NCBI GenBank assembly: GCA_964493245.1
Contig: CAZBNB010000004.1
Span: 1-64,000 of the forward strand
DNA: 64,000 nt
Direction of reading: 5' to 3'
Origin: CAZBNB01 sp964493245
Lineage (GTDB): Bacteria > Pseudomonadota > Gammaproteobacteria > Legionellales > Legionellaceae
Every line of letters begins with the position of its first letter. Position 1 is the first letter of the stretch. A program made the translations under genes and the position numbers. Below the pieces are notes generated by a model. The model searched no databases. It saw only the letters and a list, made by a program, of their open reading frames with translations, and had not been told where the DNA came from. Shown piece by piece: positions 32,771-41,408 of the stretch.

Positions 32771-34669
32771 CTAAAACTCATCATCGATTGGCATGATCCA
32801 GTAGAGAGGAATCGATCTTCTCTCCACTTTAGTTTTTTTCGAATTTTTATCTTTATCGTGAGTAACAATCCATCCAGCATCTTTTAGAGAACTAAGAATA
32901 GTTTTTAAATCATAGCCGGTAACAGCTTCTTGCAAAGCAGTTGAATTGAACATAAATACTCGTCCAATTTCAATATCCCTCCAGTAGCCTGCACGATCAT
33001 GAACGATAGGTCTTTGGTCGATGCCATTATCAGTAATAGAACCTTTTTTAAGTTCAGAAAACCGACTATCTCCATGACGTTCAATAAAATGACGCGTAGC
33101 TTGAAGAATTTGTCTTGTTTCCGTTTGCCCTTGACCTCTGAAATCACGCCACACATCAAATAATTCAATACAAGCAGCTAATGCTTCACCTTCTGCCCAA
33201 CCAGTTATGCCATACTCAGTTGCTTTTTCACCAGCGATAGCAATTAATGCAAACATACTGGCAGCTCGACCTTCGATACCGTCCGATGTTGAAAAGGAGG
33301 GTAGTTTATTTATTTTTGCGTATAATTCATGCAAACAATCATTATCATCCAACAATCTCTCAATGAATGCCGGGCCGGCAACCCCATGATACCGACTCGT
33401 TGATTGCTTCAAATCGTCTGCAAAAGCACGACCATCAGATAAGCTATGTAGATCATCAAAAGCACCATTAGCACGCTCAGTTGCTGGAATATTGAGTAAG
33501 CGCGCCTCCTGACCTGCTTTAATACTACGACCTGACTCCTGCATATGAGCAGCTAGACTCCGTTCACCGCTGGATAAAACAAATACCCTCCACTTTGCTG
33601 ATTCACGTGATCCACCCGTACGTTTTGCTCGCTGTTTACCTTGGCCATTTGCTAAAGCATAAACAATGGCTCCGATTTCACGCGAATCACACTCGCTAAT
33701 TTCATCTAATACAAGTAGACAATCATTTAATGCGGCGGCAGTTGCCTCTAACCCATTCGCTGTAGCACGCCATGTACGAACATAAGCATGCCCACCCCAA
33801 ACACTAGCAGCAACTTGTAACGCAGTCGTTTTGCCATTGCTTGACCTGCCAACCAAATGAATTCCACCACCGCCAGCTGATTGCTGCTTTGCTTTTAACA
33901 ATAAAGGACCTGCGAAAGCGACTGATACAGCCAACATCAATATAGGGTTTCCTTTGCATTTAAGTCCTACAAACTCACGCCAATCCTTGAGGTCTCCCTG
34001 ATGAGTAAAATCATCATGTGCAGCATATTCTGATTGAAAGCGTACCTGATCATCGCCAATGGTTGTGTTAGCCAAGACAAATGCGTTGCCCTGAGCATGC
34101 CACCCTGTGCGTGTAGCCGCAATGATACGCCTTTTTGGATTCCTGCTTGCAAGCCAACTATGCAGAAGCTTATTTCCAGTAGGAGAAATACTGACACCCA
34201 TATGCAATAATTCACCTCGCATTTCATCCCCTAATCCCTTGAGCATGTGACGCGGCATCGCCCATTCACACCATTTTCCATCTGGATTGCAAAACCGTAA
34301 TAATATTCCCCAACCAACACCATGCTCATTACAAGTTAGCGCATCAGCGTAAATAGGGCTGCATATCCATGTATCGACAGGCCCAGGAGGATCTTTGTTG
34401 TCTAAACTATGGTAATACAAACCAGGTTGATAAATTTTATCTCCAATTTGAAACCAGTCATCATGAGTTTGATAAGACGTGCGCTTGATTACAGGTTTGT
34501 TTAACTTATCTGGAGGCTCATCTATGGGTGAAATTGGTTCTAAATTAATTTCAGTGGTTCGCTCGATTCCCTCCGCAATAATATTGGGAGAACCTCTACA
34601 TACTCCGTCAGCAAAGACAATTCCCTCAGTTCCCTTAGTTCTCTGAGTTTTCTCTAATCTAGAGCTCAT
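32771..34669 (-). CDS. DUF927-type ATPase/helicase of the island replication module
   Basis: A 632-residue protein with a central DUF927-like domain (RTGWHAQGNAFVL near residue 187) and a P-loop ATPase core: Walker A GRSSNGKTT at 274-282 and a Walker B-like LLVLDEISE near 335. The C-terminal 150 residues look like a winged-helix DNA-binding end. Such proteins act as replicative helicases of phage-like elements together with a Toprim primase. The ATG at 34669 overlaps the stop of the Toprim gene (ATGA), which favours it over an upstream start at 34699. Confidence 0.85.
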   Translation of the reverse strand: MSSRLEKTQRTKGTEGIVFADGVCRGSPNIIAEGIERTTEINLEPISPIDEPPDKLNKPVIKRTSYQTHDDWFQIGDKIYQPGLYYHSLDNKDPPGPVDTWICSPIYADALTCNEHGVGWGILLRFCNPDGKWCEWAMPRHMLKGLGDEMRGELLHMGVSISPTGNKLLHSWLASRNPKRRIIAATRTGWHAQGNAFVLANTTIGDDQVRFQSEYAAHDDFTHQGDLKDWREFVGLKCKGNPILMLAVSVAFAGPLLLKAKQQSAGGGGIHLVGRSSNGKTTALQVAASVWGGHAYVRTWRATANGLEATAAALNDCLLVLDEISECDSREIGAIVYALANGQGKQRAKRTGGSRESAKWRVFVLSSGERSLAAHMQESGRSIKAGQEARLLNIPATERANGAFDDLHSLSDGRAFADDLKQSTSRYHGVAGPAFIERLLDDNDCLHELYAKINKLPSFSTSDGIEGRAASMFALIAIAGEKATEYGITGWAEGEALAACIELFDVWRDFRGQGQTETRQILQATRHFIERHGDSRFSELKKGSITDNGIDQRPIVHDRAGYWRDIEIGRVFMFNSTALQEAVTGYDLKTILSSLKDAGWIVTHDKDKNSKKTKVERRSIPLYWIMPIDDEF

Positions 34670-35571
34670 GCTACTACCCCACAAACAGATTGCCAGCAAA
34701 CAAGATCATTAAAATCGGTCAAATGTGTTGGGGCATCGTGTGGCCAATTAGGTTTAGCAAATAAAGATTCAGAGGCAATAGCAGCCTCACGTCCTTTATT
34801 TATACCGGGATTATCTGGGGTTAACCTGTCATCATCGGCACAAATAATTATCTTTGCTTTTGGTAATTGTTGGCGCATCAATACAGCAACCGGCTTTAGG
34901 TTGCCCGCATTGCATGCGGCAATTACACATGCTTTGGGATAAGCATGTGCGAGTGAAGCTCCTGTTGCGAAACCCTCGCAGATCAATAATTGCACATCAC
35001 GATGATAGTTACCTTGAACAAGAATGAAATTACCTTTAATCGCACCATCTATCAGAAATCGTTTTGATCCGTTCGCACTGATGTATTGCAAGCTCTTAAG
35101 TTCACAATAAAAATTAACGATAGGTATAACAAGCTCGCCACCAAACTGCTTGGCACAGAAGGGTTGTATTTTTTTACGCACCAAATAGGGAAAATTAGAA
35201 TTAGCAGGCTGGTAACTATGGAATAACTTTTCAGCTAATTCAGCCGCTTTTTGTTGATCATGAGCTCGTTTTACGTCACGTAGCTGTGTTGCTTCTGCAA
35301 TTTTTTGTCTAAACTCAGTGATCTCCTTTGCACACATGTATTCATGTTGTTTTGCACTCCACTTGTGAATCAAGCCTTCCTTCCAACTGCCAAAAATACC
35401 GCATGGTATATTGTTTGGGTAGAAAATATACCAGCCATTTTTTGATCTCCGCTTGTCACCTGGAATATAAAATCGATGTAGCCGAGCATCTGCTTGTATG
35501 TTATCCGGAGGCGTTATTTGTTTTGATAACATTTCAGCTTTGAATGATTGGGTAATTTGGTTAAAATTCAT
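34666..35571 (-). CDS. Toprim-domain primase-like protein
   Basis: A 301-residue protein. The C-terminal half is a Toprim domain, with the glutamate in CEGFATGASLA (Glu199) and the aspartates in ICADDDRL (246-248), the metal-binding signature of primases and topoisomerases. The N-terminal part resembles the basic region of P4-type primases and has no clear zinc finger. It should prime replication of the element together with the DUF927 ATPase encoded next in the same operon. Confidence 0.88.
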   Translation of the reverse strand: MNFNQITQSFKAEMLSKQITPPDNIQADARLHRFYIPGDKRRSKNGWYIFYPNNIPCGIFGSWKEGLIHKWSAKQHEYMCAKEITEFRQKIAEATQLRDVKRAHDQQKAAELAEKLFHSYQPANSNFPYLVRKKIQPFCAKQFGGELVIPIVNFYCELKSLQYISANGSKRFLIDGAIKGNFILVQGNYHRDVQLLICEGFATGASLAHAYPKACVIAACNAGNLKPVAVLMRQQLPKAKIIICADDDRLTPDNPGINKGREAAIASESLFAKPNWPHDAPTHLTDFNDLVCWQSVCGVVA

Positions 35572-35734
35572 GGTGTTGATTCCTATTCAATTTTTTATGT
35601 TGTACCTGTAGTTGGTGGCGGGCTTCTTCTAGTTGACCTTGGATATAGACCTGCCCCATCCCATATTTTTTGCTAATTTCAAATATTCTTAATTGAAATA
35701 ACTTGAGTATTAGCCTGAGCTTTTCTTCGTACAT
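35561..35734 (-). CDS. Small overlapping island gene of unknown function
   Basis: A 57-codon frame starting MYEEKLRLIL and ending just inside the Toprim gene, with an 11-base overlap. It encodes a charged, probably coiled-coil helix. Its position in a chain of closely overlapping genes and its coding-like composition support it. A 28-codon frame at 35710-35796, overlapping the stop of the AlpA-like gene, is less convincing. Confidence 0.5.
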   Translation of the reverse strand: MYEEKLRLILKLFQLRIFEISKKYGMGQVYIQGQLEEARHQLQVQHKKLNRNQHHEF

Positions 35735-35792
35735 GCAAGCCCCTCAGGCAATGCCTTTAAAAAAATTAAAACAATCACGCTATTTTTATTAC

Positions 35793-36002
35793 TCATGCGC
35801 CATACTCCCGTAGCCAATTGAAGAAATTTTCTTCATCGATTAAGACTCGACGACCATTACGTAAAATAGCGCCAAATTTTTTTAAGCCATTACATTCAGC
35901 ATTAAAAACACGATCTCTGATCCCACCCTCTGTGAATGCAGGATATTTATTGCAGAATTGTTTAATTGTGGATAATTGAGGAATTGAATTTTTGTTTGAC
36001 AT
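35793..36002 (-). CDS. AlpA-like DNA-binding regulator/excisionase
   Basis: A 69-residue helix-turn-helix protein: IKQFCNKYPAFTEGGIRDRVFNAE, then LKKFGAILRNGRRVLIDEENFFNWL. This is the common layout of AlpA/MerR-like regulators in P4-like elements, which activate the integrase or act as excisionase. It is the first gene of the leftward replication cluster, 140 bases after the unknown gene at 36143-36970. Confidence 0.78.
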   Translation of the reverse strand: MSNKNSIPQLSTIKQFCNKYPAFTEGGIRDRVFNAECNGLKKFGAILRNGRRVLIDEENFFNWLREYGA

Positions 36003-36142
36003 AACTCACCGTTGATATGTGTTGATAATGAACGCAGATTACTGCGCTCAGCCAAGGGAAATTATGATTTATCGGATTTTTTATTGCGGATTTTTTCTGA
36101 CTTTTCTAGTTTTTCTGAAATTTAGGGTTATTTTTAGTCAAC

Positions 36143-36970
36143 TCATGAATATAGTTGTGAATTACTCTGTTTGTGCCATGCTATAACGCTGTCCATGTGA
36201 TACTTTAAAGCCTCTCTGCTCCAGACATTTCCAGTTGCTTTTTCAACAACAGATGTCTCTCGTTTTCCTCCTAACTTAAAACGTGAGCTATTTTCCTTAC
36301 ATCTCTGCTTTAATTGATTCCATAAAATTTCACGATTAATTGCCATCCCAAAAGAAATTGAAATTTCTTCGAGCTCTTTGACTATAAACTCACATTTTGG
36401 AATGGCTTTGGCAGAGGGTCTGTCGCCATCATGTACTGTTTGACGGTTATTTTCAGGCAACTGCTTATTCAGCATATGATGATTAATGTTTTGTTTTTCA
36501 TCATTTAATTCTGTAAAAGCATACGCTGTTTCCGTTTGTATACACAAACAGGCAAAATTAGGATCACTCAAAAGCAAAGAAATGGTAACCTCTGGGGGGA
36601 GTATATAACTATGAATTTTTTGAAGGGGAAGTATATTAAGATGCTCTACTTCATTAACGTACGTGGCTATCAATTTACTTTTAAACTGATAAAGAGAGTC
36701 ACTAACAATAATCATCAGTTTTTTGTGTATATTTTTTTTTAGAGACATGAATGCCGCGCTTTTAAAAGACAATTTTTTTAAAGAACAAATAGCCAGAATC
36801 CATGACAGATCAATTAATTCAAATGGCTCGGTTATTTTCGCTAAATTAATTTGAAATTGATTAGCAATACAAACTTGAACATAAAGCGCCATTATTTGCT
36901 CATGACGATTTGAATCATTCAACTTGATGATATTCTTTTTTAAAATTTTTATTTCGCTTAAAATGCTCAT
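36143..36970 (-). CDS. Integrase-coupled protein of unknown function
   Basis: A 275-residue soluble protein with a long helical N-terminal part and a C-terminal region rich in basic and aromatic residues (KLGGKRETSVVEKATGNVW, REALKYHMDSVIAWH). Its ATG shares a base with the integrase stop codon (TAATG), so the two are translated together. I recognise no family. The coupling suggests a role in integration, excision or regulation of the element. Confidence 0.65.
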   Translation of the reverse strand: MSILSEIKILKKNIIKLNDSNRHEQIMALYVQVCIANQFQINLAKITEPFELIDLSWILAICSLKKLSFKSAAFMSLKKNIHKKLMIIVSDSLYQFKSKLIATYVNEVEHLNILPLQKIHSYILPPEVTISLLLSDPNFACLCIQTETAYAFTELNDEKQNINHHMLNKQLPENNRQTVHDGDRPSAKAIPKCEFIVKELEEISISFGMAINREILWNQLKQRCKENSSRFKLGGKRETSVVEKATGNVWSREALKYHMDSVIAWHKQSNSQLYS

Positions 36971-38040
36971 TATTTTTCTATTCGAGCAAATATCTTATCA
37001 TTCATACGGCCAACGACCGAGCTCACATGACTATCGCTAAGATGAGAATACCTTTTTGTCATTTGCACGGTCTTATGTCCAAGTATCTCCATCAAATCAC
37101 GCTGTGTAGCACCACTCATCGCGAGATAGCTAGCACAGCTATGTCTTAAATCATGAAAACGAAAATCAGTTATTTTTGCTTCTGCTATAGCGTTTTCCCA
37201 TGGGCGCTTGATATCAATCGGGTTTTTTCCATTTTTGCTTGGAAATACATACTCGCTATCTAACCGTGCTATTTTCATTTGTTCGGATAAAACCTCATGC
37301 GCATGCCCAATGATTGGCACACGTCTTCGTTCTTTGTTTTTGGTTTTATTTAAAATAGCAAATCCATCTTTAAGAAAGATATCGCGGCGCTTGAGTTCTA
37401 ATATTTCAGATTTTCGCATTGCGGTTGAAAGAGCAATGACGACGATAGCGTACAATTGTCTATTGCTGGATTGTTTACATGCTTCGAGTAGCCGAACTCT
37501 TTCTTCGTCATCTAAATATCGAACACGGCCTTGACCTTCGTTGTGACGTTTTATTTTTAATGCAGGATTGATTTCTAACCACTCCCATTCATTAACAGCC
37601 ATAGTTAAAACATGAGACAAGGCTGCCAAATAGCGATTGACTGTAGCGTTTGTTCTTTTTTCACCTCTAGGGGTGGGCGATTTTGCAAGTTCCTCTCGGA
37701 GTGAGGCAATAACCTGCGAGGTAAAATCTGCCAGTAGATAATAACCGGCTTTTTCTTTCCACCACGAAAGTTGATTTGTTTGAGATGCTTTCATGGAATC
37801 TGATTTATGCGGCAAAATGGTTTGAATGTATCTATCAATGAGCTCAGCTAGCGTACGCTTTTTAGATTCCGCACATTTGAAATAGCGGTTTTCTCGCATG
37901 GCTGCTTCTGTGCTATTTGCCCAGTTTTTCGCATCCGTTTTTCTTTTAAAAGTTGCTTCTTGAGGCTTATGCCCTTTCAGTCGTATTTTCACACGATAGG
38001 AAACGCCGTCTTTTGATTTTCGTTCTTCAATTACTGCCAT
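36970..38040 (-). CDS. Tyrosine recombinase (phage-type integrase)
   Basis: A 356-residue site-specific recombinase. An N-terminal arm-binding segment, a SAM-like core-binding domain (residues 65-160) and the catalytic domain follow in order. The catalytic residues are visible: Arg209 in STAMRKSEIL, His296 and Arg299 in FHDLRHSCA, His322 in GHK and the nucleophile Tyr331. It catalyses integration and excision at the tRNA-Asn site beside it. Confidence 0.95.
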   Translation of the reverse strand: MAVIEERKSKDGVSYRVKIRLKGHKPQEATFKRKTDAKNWANSTEAAMRENRYFKCAESKKRTLAELIDRYIQTILPHKSDSMKASQTNQLSWWKEKAGYYLLADFTSQVIASLREELAKSPTPRGEKRTNATVNRYLAALSHVLTMAVNEWEWLEINPALKIKRHNEGQGRVRYLDDEERVRLLEACKQSSNRQLYAIVVIALSTAMRKSEILELKRRDIFLKDGFAILNKTKNKERRRVPIIGHAHEVLSEQMKIARLDSEYVFPSKNGKNPIDIKRPWENAIAEAKITDFRFHDLRHSCASYLAMSGATQRDLMEILGHKTVQMTKRYSHLSDSHVSSVVGRMNDKIFARIEK

Positions 38041-38268
38041 ACCAAACTCCTAACATGGAGGTTGGCAACTGATATGCTATAGTTACATCAGTCACCATTA
38101 GCCCCGTAACGGTTAATGTTGATCAGGGTTGGTGGTTACTGCCACCAATCCATCTGCCTGCGAAGACTACAATAAACCACAAAAAACTGAAGCCAATGAT
38201 AGTTAATCATCAGGTCAATTAAAATTAACCTAGATAAATCAACGCCTATCAATCGTCATCTCGTTTTT

Positions 38269-38287
38269 TGGGACACTCAAGGGACAG
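38269..38287 (-). promoter_or_regulatory. Paired TGTCCCA-type sites, candidate integrase arm site
   Basis: TGGGACAC (38269-38276) and AGGGACAG (38280-38287) are the inverted form of the pair at 28442-28460, again with three bases between them. Confidence 0.5.
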
Positions 38288-38400
38288 TAGCCCGATAAAT
38301 GTCTTTGGTTTTGTGTAAAAGTAAGGCGATAAATGAATAAGTGATGTTATGTTATGTTTGAAGTTTTTAGTGTCGTTTTGTTGTAGTTTGTTATGTTGAA

Positions 38401-38419
38401 CTGTCCCACCAGTGTCCCA
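38401..38419 (+). promoter_or_regulatory. Paired TGTCCCA-type sites, candidate integrase arm site
   Basis: CTGTCCCA (38401-38408) and GTGTCCCA (38412-38419) keep the 8+3+8 layout seen near the distal att site. Confidence 0.5.
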
Positions 38420-38467
38420 AGAGGGTGGTGGTTTATCGAGCTAGGATTCCAAAGCCCTTGCTAGGCT

Positions 38468-38543
38468 TGGCTCCCCGGGACGGACTCGAACCGCCGACCT
38501 AATGATTAACAGTCATCCGCTCTACCGACTGAGCTACCGGGGA
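38468..38543 (-). tRNA. tRNA-Asn (GTT), integration target
   Basis: On the minus strand this is a 76-nt cloverleaf that starts TCCCCGGTAGCTCAG and ends GGGGAGCCA, with the CCA encoded. The acceptor stem pairs TCCCCGG with CCGGGGA. The anticodon loop CTGTTAA gives anticodon GTT (38508-38510 on the complement), and the T-arm has GGTTCGAGTCC. Its 3' 47 bases come from the integrated element, which restores the gene. Confidence 0.95.
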
Positions 38544-38675
38544 ATAAGGTCGAATCTTAAATCGAATCTTTATGTTGGTCAAGAAATTTTTCAGCGATTT
38601 CATGATTCATACTACGAATATGCTCTAGCGTTCTGATCTGCGAGCAATATTTACTCAACTAGCCAAAAAATGAGT

Positions 38676-39950
38676 TTATCTTTCCTTATCTAGTTGACGT
38701 AAAAAAGCCATTTTTTCTGCGATTTTAATTTCTAAGCCACGATTAACTGGCTGATACCAGTTCGGTGGTTGCATGCCCTGCGGGAAATAATTTTCACCAG
38801 CGGCATAGCCATGTGGTTCATCGTGAGCATAACGATATGTTTTACCATGACCTAACTCTTTTGTTAGCTTTGTTGGTGCATTACGTAAATGTAGTGGGAC
38901 CTCTTTGGATTGATCTTGTTTTACAAAAGCTCTGGCCAAATTATAAGCGCGATATCCCGCATTACTTTTGGGTGCGATTGCTAAATAAATGACTGCCTGT
39001 GCTAATGCCAGTTCGCCTTCCGGGGAGCCTAAACGGTCGTAGGTGCTTGCCGCGTCATTGACGATTGTCATGGCTTTGGGATCTGCTAGGCCAATGTCCT
39101 CCCAAGCCATACGCACAATTCGCCTGGCTAAATAATGCGGGTCCACACCGCCATCTAGCATGCGACATAGCCAATAGAGTGCCGCGTCTGGATTAGAACC
39201 ACGAACTGATTTATGTAAAGCAGAAATTTGATCATAAAAAGCATCTCCTCTCTTATCAAAACGTCGTGGCGCATTGCTTACCATTTTTTCGGCTAAAGTT
39301 GATGAAACCACATGGTTCCCTTGTGCTTTCGCGTATACATATATTTGCTCTAATGTGTTCAGTAAGCGCCTTGCATCCCCATCAGCATAAGTCACTAATA
39401 ATTCAATGGCAGCTTCTTCAAACTCAAGTTTTAATTGATGATTAGCTCGCTGCATGAGTAAACGTAATTCTGCCGGATTCAGCGGCTTTAAAATATAAAC
39501 CTGTGTCCGTGATAACAGTGCGCTATTGACTTCAAAAGAAGGGTTTTCTGTGGTGGCGCCAATTAATACAAATAAACCTGACTCTGTATGTGCAAGCAAA
39601 GCGTCTTGCTGAGCTTTGTTGAAGCGATGTATTTCATCAATGAATAAAATGGTTTTTTGTCCCATTGCTTGATTTTTTTCGGCTAAATCGATTGCGGCAC
39701 GAATATCTTTAACGCCAGAAAACACCGCAGATAAAGCAATCCATTGACAGTCAAAGGTGTGAGAGGCTAAGCGTGCTAAAGTTGTTTTTCCAACGCCAGG
39801 TGGCCCCCAAAGAATCATGGAGTGGAGTTTGCCTGATTCGAAAGCAATGGTTAATGGTTTACCGTCACCAATCAAATGCGTTTGTCCACATATATCGGAT
39901 AAGGACGTTGGCCGTAATTGTTCGGCCAACGTCATGTGATCAATGATCAT
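38676..39950 (-). CDS. rarA: Replication-associated recombination protein A (RarA/MgsA)
   Basis: A 424-residue AAA+ ATPase of the clamp-loader-like group that acts at stalled replication forks. Walker A WGPPGVGKTT is at residues 48-57, and Walker B is in ILFIDEIHRFNKAQQD near 98. The C-terminal signature (RGSNPDAALYWL, GGVDPHYLARRIVR, NAPTKLTKELGHG) is that of the RarA/WRNIP1 family. The ATG overlaps the aminotransferase stop (ATGA), so the two genes are an operon. Confidence 0.95.
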   Translation of the reverse strand: MIIDHMTLAEQLRPTSLSDICGQTHLIGDGKPLTIAFESGKLHSMILWGPPGVGKTTLARLASHTFDCQWIALSAVFSGVKDIRAAIDLAEKNQAMGQKTILFIDEIHRFNKAQQDALLAHTESGLFVLIGATTENPSFEVNSALLSRTQVYILKPLNPAELRLLMQRANHQLKLEFEEAAIELLVTYADGDARRLLNTLEQIYVYAKAQGNHVVSSTLAEKMVSNAPRRFDKRGDAFYDQISALHKSVRGSNPDAALYWLCRMLDGGVDPHYLARRIVRMAWEDIGLADPKAMTIVNDAASTYDRLGSPEGELALAQAVIYLAIAPKSNAGYRAYNLARAFVKQDQSKEVPLHLRNAPTKLTKELGHGKTYRYAHDEPHGYAAGENYFPQGMQPPNWYQPVNRGLEIKIAEKMAFLRQLDKER

Positions 39951-41128
39951 TTTCTAACAAAGGTTTCTAGTCTATCCATTGCGTCTTGTAGTGTTTTCAT
40001 ACTGGCTGCAAAGGAAATACGAATACAACCTTCGGTGCCGAAAGCCGAACCAGGAACCAATGCTACGCCGGTTTCTTGCAGTAATTTTTCTGAAAATACC
40101 AGATCATTAGCAAAACCACGTTGCGCGATGACTTTTTCAACATTGGGGAAAATGTAAAAGGTGCCGTCCGCAGGAATCACATCAATGCCAGGCATTTGTT
40201 GTAAACGATCGACAACATAAGCATGGCGTTCTTCAAAAGCCTTGACCATGATTTCAACCGATTCATTCCCCATATTGAGTGCGGCAACTGCTGCTTTTTG
40301 TGCGATTGAGCAAGGGTTACTAGTTGATTGTGATTGGATGGTTTTCATCGCGTTCATGAGTGGCTTTGGTCCCGCTGCATAACCAATACGCCAGCCCGTC
40401 ATAGCATAGGCTTTAGATACGCCATTCAGCACAACAGTGCGATCGTATAATTCTGGGCAAGCATTGACAATATTGACGAATGAACGAGACCACAAAATGT
40501 GCTCGTACATATCATCCGTTGCGATTAAGACTTGAGGATGGCGTTTTAAAACGTCGCCAAGCTGTTGTAATTCTTCGCGTGAATACGCAATACCAGATGG
40601 ATTCGACGGGCTGTTGAGAAATAACAATTTGGTTCTGGGAGTAATGGCGGCCTCTAATTGTTCTGGCGTAATTTTGTAATGGGCCTTAAAGGTTGTTGGA
40701 ATAAAAACCGGCTGGCCACCTGCCAGTAGGACCATATCTGGATAAGAAACCCAATATGGTGCTGGAATAATCACTTCATCTCCTTCATTTAAGAAGGCCA
40801 AACACAAATTAAAGCAGCTTTGTTTTCCACCAACGGATACAAGAACTTGGTTGGCTTGGTATTCCAATTGATTTTCGCGTTTGAACTTGTCAATAATCGC
40901 TTGCTTGAGTTCGGGGATTCCATCAACAGCGGTGTATTTGGTGAAGCCAGCGTTAATGGCATCAATAGCCGCTTTTTTAATGTGCTCTGGCGTATCAAAG
41001 TCTGGTTCGCCGGTGCCTAAACCAATGATATCGTGGCCTTGTGCGCGTAATTGCCCGGCTTTTTCAGCGACAGCCAAAGTTGGGGAAGGCTTGACTTGCA
41101 AGACACGTCCTGCAAACGTAATTTCCAT
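39947..41128 (-). CDS. Class I PLP-dependent aminotransferase (aspartate aminotransferase type)
   Basis: A 393-residue transaminase. The PLP-binding lysine is Lys239 in NGVSKAYAMTGWRIGY, the conserved NPSG is present at 176-179, and the C-terminal arginine is in EGCIRISFA. The overall wording matches the Ib/gamma-type aspartate or prephenate aminotransferase group. The start at 41128 has GAGGAG before it and begins at the family N-terminus; an upstream ATG at 41197 lies inside a MITE. It is followed by rarA in the same operon. Confidence 0.92.
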   Translation of the reverse strand: MEITFAGRVLQVKPSPTLAVAEKAGQLRAQGHDIIGLGTGEPDFDTPEHIKKAAIDAINAGFTKYTAVDGIPELKQAIIDKFKRENQLEYQANQVLVSVGGKQSCFNLCLAFLNEGDEVIIPAPYWVSYPDMVLLAGGQPVFIPTTFKAHYKITPEQLEAAITPRTKLLFLNSPSNPSGIAYSREELQQLGDVLKRHPQVLIATDDMYEHILWSRSFVNIVNACPELYDRTVVLNGVSKAYAMTGWRIGYAAGPKPLMNAMKTIQSQSTSNPCSIAQKAAVAALNMGNESVEIMVKAFEERHAYVVDRLQQMPGIDVIPADGTFYIFPNVEKVIAQRGFANDLVFSEKLLQETGVALVPGSAFGTEGCIRISFAASMKTLQDAMDRLETFVRK

Positions 41129-41182
41129 GGTTGTACTCCTCGTGATATAATTTGTTTGTTCATTCAGGGCCAAAATAATGCA

Positions 41183-41338
41183 ATATACCTTGCGCACATG
41201 AATTTTCGGTTGTTTAGCCCCCAGAGATGGTTCATCTCATGTGTTAAAAAATGCGCGCATAGTTATTCATATGTAAGCCTTTTTTAACACATGAGATGGG
41301 ATGCTACAAAACCGAAAACTCATGTGCGCAAGGTATAT
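41183..41338. mobile_element. MITE-like element between divergent aminotransferase and uvrB genes
   Basis: Terminal inverted repeats ATATACCTTGCGCACATG lie at 41183-41200 and 41321-41338, with inner repeats (TTTTCGG and CCGAAAA) and a central 44-bp core at 41244-41287. The core is the exact reverse complement of the core at 60161-60204. The element occupies most of the divergent promoter region and may affect both genes. Confidence 0.88.
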
Positions 41339-41408
41339 ATACCCAGATAGCATTTTGAGCGATATGGGTAGTGTCCTTTTTTTGTTAAATACGGTAAACG
41401 ACCATCCT

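Larger units (their letters stand above)
38041..38467. other. Integrase upstream region and att-proximal DNA
   Basis: These 427 bases hold the integrase promoter and control region but no gene. An inverted repeat GGTTGGTGG/CCACCAATCC lies at 38129-38154. Two paired TGTCCCA sites (38269-38287 and 38401-38419) match the pair near the distal att site. Confidence 0.55.
28278..38514. mobile_element. 10.2-kb integrative element in tRNA-Asn (satellite-like genomic island)
   Basis: The element is bounded by perfect 47-bp direct repeats (28278-28324 and 38468-38514) that reproduce the tRNA-Asn 3' half from CCA to the anticodon stem. It carries a tyrosine integrase beside the tRNA, an AlpA-like gene, Toprim and DUF927 replication proteins, small phage-type genes, and cargo at the far end (two XRE genes, a PIN-like protein, an exported protein). 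No relaxase, capsid or terminase large subunit is visible, so it resembles a P4-like satellite or a non-conjugative integrative element. Confidence 0.9.

Noticed and set aside
35710..35796. 28-codon frame overlapping the AlpA-like stop
   Set aside because: The ATGA overlap is suggestive, but the product is short and hydrophobic and the frame collides with the better 57-codon gene.
41301..41408. N-terminal extension of uvrB
   Set aside because: The extension lies largely in the MITE, and the conserved UvrB N-terminus begins at the ATG at 41409.
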